DNA from: X23 sp050251575
Lineage (GTDB): Bacteria > Bacillota > Clostridia > SK-Y3
Direction: 5' to 3'
DNA length: 18,402 nucleotides
Assembly: GCA_050251575.1 (NCBI GenBank)
Contig: JBFWMP010000041.1
Location: 1-18,402, forward strand
Made by a program: the position numbers and the translations under genes. Positions 16,790-18,402 of the stretch are shown here, piece after piece. Positions within the stretch are counted from its first letter, which is position 1. Every line of letters starts with the position of its first letter. A model generated the notes under the pieces. That model saw only the letters and a list, made by a program, of their open reading frames with translations, was not told the origin of the DNA and ran no database searches.

Positions 16790-16858
16790 ATTATTCTATA
16801 AAACTCAGGACTGTTGTTGATTAGGGTGATTATTTTTTTGCCTTAAACCCTAGGACTG
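16784..16858. repeat. Imperfect duplicated module in the toxin 3' region
   Basis: AGAGTGATTATT-N11-AGGACTG (16784-16813) and AGGGTGATTATT-N17-AGGACTG (16823-16858) share 11 of 12 and 7 of 7 bases. One copy is in the coding end and the other in the 3' untranslated part of the toxin transcript. Confidence 0.6.
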
Positions 16859-16913
16859 CTATAATTAACATAGAAAACAAAACCATTAAAGACAATGCTT
16901 CGTATGTATTCAT
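16830..16913 (-). CDS. Putative holin-like toxin peptide (type I toxin family)
   Basis: This 27-residue gene was found by reading the minus strand. The peptide begins MNTYEALSLMVLFSML, continues IIAVLGF and ends in the basic tail KAKK. A short polar N-terminus with the YEALSLM signature, one hydrophobic helix (about residues 7-22) and a lysine-rich end are the pattern of the Hol_Tox/TxpA-BsrG-like membrane toxins of Bacillota. These kill or arrest the cell by damaging the membrane unless an antisense RNA silences them. A strong ribosome-binding site, AAAGGGGG (16921-16928, minus strand), lies seven bases upstream, and a hairpin terminator follows. The gene sits alone between the agr-type locus and the VWA operon. 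Toxicity is inferred from family resemblance. Confidence 0.75.
   Translation of the reverse strand: MNTYEALSLMVLFSMLIIAVLGFKAKK
16838..16865 (+). promoter_or_regulatory. Possible antisense promoter inside the toxin gene
   Basis: On the plus strand TTGCCT (16838-16843), a 16-base spacer and TATAAT (16860-16865) preceded by TG at 16857-16858 form an extended -10 promoter. Its transcript, starting near 16872, would be antisense to the toxin start codon and ribosome-binding site. No clear terminator for it was found. Confidence 0.35.
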
Positions 16914-16928
16914 AGCGCTACCCCCTTT

Positions 16929-17220
16929 CAAATAAGAATGAGGCATAACTACACCCTGCTGTCCGATTACCCTGTTCATATAATATCATAAGAATATATG
17001 TTCTTCAGTAAAACCATTGGGCTCACCCCTTCTAACACAATATGCTCTAGAAAAATCCAAGAGCTTTGGTTGCTTCAATCTTTTCTTTCTATTTTTTTTT
17101 ATATTTATTATATTCGTGATAAGATTTTAAATCCCTGTCCTTTTTCCTATCTGGTCACTTTTATGGCGCAAGCGACCCAATATCAGATGCGAATGACCAC
17201 AAAAACAAAATTGACTAAAG
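16929..17220. other. Intergenic leader between toxin and response regulator genes
   Basis: About 290 AT-rich bases with no supportable gene; a plus-strand frame beginning at 16998 has no ribosome-binding site. On the minus strand there is a TATAAT at 17112-17107 without a good -35, a nine-A run (17100-17092), and a ribosome-binding-like AAGGGGTGAG before a 13-codon frame. The toxin promoter should be here, but I cannot place it with confidence. Confidence 0.5.
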
Positions 17221-17268
17221 AAAGAAAAGATAATCCCTTCCATTTTAAGAAGGGATTATCTTTTCTTT
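17221..17268 (-). terminator. Terminator overlapping the end of the response regulator gene
   Basis: The two 20-base arms, 17221-17240 and 17249-17268, are perfect reverse complements around an 8-base loop. On the minus strand the upstream arm is coding sequence for the last residues KEKIIPS, and the downstream arm ends in TCTTTTCTTT. The A/T-rich ends mean it could act in both directions. Confidence 0.8.
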
Positions 17269-17976
17269 CAACTCTTTAAATCTATTTTTACTCATAAAAG
17301 CCACTTTTTTGTTTTTTAAAAAACTAATTTCATAGGACCTATTGCCTACTTCTCTTATGATATGAATTTTGTTTTTGTTTACAACGAAAGACTTGTGCAC
17401 CCGTATGAAATATTCCGGTAGGGCTTGCTCTAATTCACTCAAAGTTTGCTGCGTGGTATACATATTTTCTTGTGTGTATACCAGTGAATTCTTGTTTTGC
17501 TTTTCGATGAATAGGATATCTTCTAGTGTCACAAAAGCAAATTCATTTCCATCATGTATAATGATTTTATCAATTTCTTTTTGAATGCTTTTTTCTTTTT
17601 CTACTTCTTTTGCCAGTACACTTATTGTTTCTATCATTTTTTTGATATCTATTGGTTTCAGTATATAATCATAAGGGTGCACACTAAAAGCATCCAGTGC
17701 ATATTTAGGATAACCTGTGATAAACACAAATTTTGTTTTAGGACTGGTCATACTGATGCTTTTTGCAACATCCAGTCCATTCACCTTTTCTCCGGCCTCA
17801 AGTTCAATATCCAACAGTGCGATGTCCGGTGAATGTTCTTTTGCAAAGTCAACAGCTTCGCTGTGCTTTGATGTATCAAAAATTTGAAAGGCTGTTACAT
17901 TCTCTGATACCATTTTTCTGATAAGTCTTCTTGTGTAATGTTCATCTTCTAAAATCAAAATGCTGCTCATACTCAT
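17245..17976 (-). CDS. LytTR-family response regulator, AgrA-like
   Basis: The 243-residue protein has an N-terminal receiver domain (about 4-125) with the acidic pocket E10-D11, phosphoacceptor Asp56 (IALLDIEL), the Thr of FITGYP and Lys of YDYILKPI. A C-terminal LytTR DNA-binding domain (about 140-240) has FAFVTLEDILFIEKQNK, EQALPEYFIRVHKSFVVNKNKI and the closing KNRFKELKEKI. AgrA-type regulators of this build respond to a kinase that senses a cyclic peptide. The start ATG overlaps the agrD stop by one base (TAATG), so translation is probably coupled. A second ATG at 17970 is possible. It is transcribed with agrB and agrD, but no kinase gene lies between. Its 3' end doubles as a terminator arm. 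It would control genes outside this operon; its DNA sites were not identified. Confidence 0.93.
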   Translation of the reverse strand: MSMSSILILEDEHYTRRLIRKMVSENVTAFQIFDTSKHSEAVDFAKEHSPDIALLDIELEAGEKVNGLDVAKSISMTSPKTKFVFITGYPKYALDAFSVHPYDYILKPIDIKKMIETISVLAKEVEKEKSIQKEIDKIIIHDGNEFAFVTLEDILFIEKQNKNSLVYTQENMYTTQQTLSELEQALPEYFIRVHKSFVVNKNKIHIIREVGNRSYEISFLKNKKVAFMSKNRFKELKEKIIPS

Positions 17977-18116
17977 TAATCCCTATTCTTTAAGCTTTCC
18001 GGAATATCGGGTTCATAGAAGTACCAGATGCTTCTTGCGCTTACGCCTGTCATTGCAACCAGGACAATCACTGATGCGAGGTTGTTCAGCATAAGGTTCT
18101 TTAATTTTTTAAGCAT
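17976..18116 (-). CDS. agrD: AgrD-type cyclic lactone autoinducer peptide precursor, serine version
   Basis: This 46-residue precursor was found by reading the minus strand. It has an amphipathic N-terminal leader (MLKKLKNLMLNNLASVIVLVAM), a small core, and the acidic recognition tail YEPDIPESLKNRD. The tail matches the clostridial pattern (x-x-P-x-x-P-x-x-L), as in Clostridium perfringens AgrD, whose tail HQPEEPKSLRDE follows the ring CLWFT. By that alignment the ring here is S29-I-W-Y-F33, so a serine ester (lactone) would replace the usual thiolactone. There is no cysteine anywhere in the peptide. AGGAG lies 8 bases before the ATG. The gene overlaps the partial agrB by 8 bases and the response regulator by one. 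AgrB would cut after Phe33 and cyclise. Confidence 0.85.
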   Translation of the reverse strand: MLKKLKNLMLNNLASVIVLVAMTGVSARSIWYFYEPDIPESLKNRD

Positions 18117-18402
18117 TTCTCTCACTCCTTTCCCTATATATATTCAGTATATGGTCAAGAGTATGTAATACTCTATAACCCAAAGGTGATATAAAGAAAA
18201 AGCTGCCTGTGGCGCCCAGGATTAAAGCGAACCCATATTGAATCTGGCGATGGTAAATCAATACAGCATTTAGGATCATCCAGACTATCAATGCAATAAA
18301 TGCTTTTAGTTTTTGTTTTGATCTCAAATCTTTGCATGATATATTCTTCTTTTGTGTTCCTGCCGGTACCCATTTGATAACGATATATATACCTAGAAAA
18401 AA
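18109..18402 (-). CDS. agrB: AgrB accessory gene regulator protein, C-terminal part
   Basis: The frame is open to the window edge, giving the last 97 residues of AgrB, the membrane endopeptidase that processes and cyclises AgrD. Visible are IYIVIKWVPAGTQKKN, resembling the conserved YAPxDTxxxP loop of AgrB, then two hydrophobic helices (KAFIALIVWMILNAVLIY and ALILGATGSFFFISPLGY) and a basic tail, YRERSERNA. The catalytic His and Cys lie in the N-terminal half, outside the window. The 3' end overlaps the agrD start by 8 bases, the normal agrBD arrangement. Confidence 0.85.
   Translation of the reverse strand, partial: FFLGIYIVIKWVPAGTQKKNISCKDLRSKQKLKAFIALIVWMILNAVLIYHRQIQYGFALILGATGSFFFISPLGYRVLHTLDHILNIYRERSERNA

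Noticed and set aside
16998..17279. 93-codon plus-strand frame downstream of the response regulator gene
   Set aside because: No ribosome-binding site, runs through the terminator hairpin, and the product has low-complexity features of translated AT-rich DNA.

Overview
The window looks like a draft-genome scaffold from a low-GC Bacillota, most likely a spore-forming member of the Clostridia. The evidence is AT-rich DNA with strong AGGAGG ribosome-binding sites, GTG/TTG starts, a T-box leader, a clostridial-type AgrB/AgrD pair and a candidate sigma-K promoter. I cannot name a genus. Two 100-N blocks (9047-9146 and 12339-12438) are scaffold placeholders. Coding evidence on both sides shows that each hides more than 100 bases.

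Left part (1-2010, + strand): the 3' end of ychF, then a complete T-box riboswitch with its own promoter and terminator. It controls aroF, a DAHP synthase, the first enzyme of aromatic amino acid synthesis. The specifier reads as UUC (Phe), and the TGGT in the T-box fits a tRNA with discriminator A. A strong hairpin ends aroF.

Accessory block (2011-10158, - strand): read in its own direction this is a DUF2703 Cys-rich protein gene (own promoter and terminator), then arsR - [gap] - acr3 - arsC, then hsdM - hsdS - hsdR, a complete Type I restriction-modification system. ArsC and hsdM are 23 bp apart with no terminator, so the restriction system may be read through from the arsenic promoter. A similar sequence lies at the arsR and DUF2703 promoters, suggesting one arsenic-responsive regulon.

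Middle (10365-11683): two unrecognised divergent genes, an acidic 212-residue protein and a 79-residue protein. The latter has an upstream sequence that fits the sigma-K consensus.

Right-middle (11691-16692, - strand): a translationally coupled operon of DUF58 protein, BatA/VWA membrane protein and a double-VWA/GATase-like membrane protein. This is the usual MoxR-associated VWA set, but no MoxR ATPase is adjacent in the window.

Right end (16761-18402, - strand): a 27-residue holin-like peptide gene of the type I toxin kind, then an agr-type quorum-sensing locus in the order agrB (partial) - agrD - LytTR response regulator. The agrD peptide, too short for routine ORF calling, carries serine instead of cysteine at the ring position, so the signal is predicted to be a lactone with ring Ser-Ile-Trp-Tyr-Phe. 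No AgrC kinase lies between agrD and the regulator. The regulator gene's 3' end forms one arm of a perfect 20-bp terminator hairpin.
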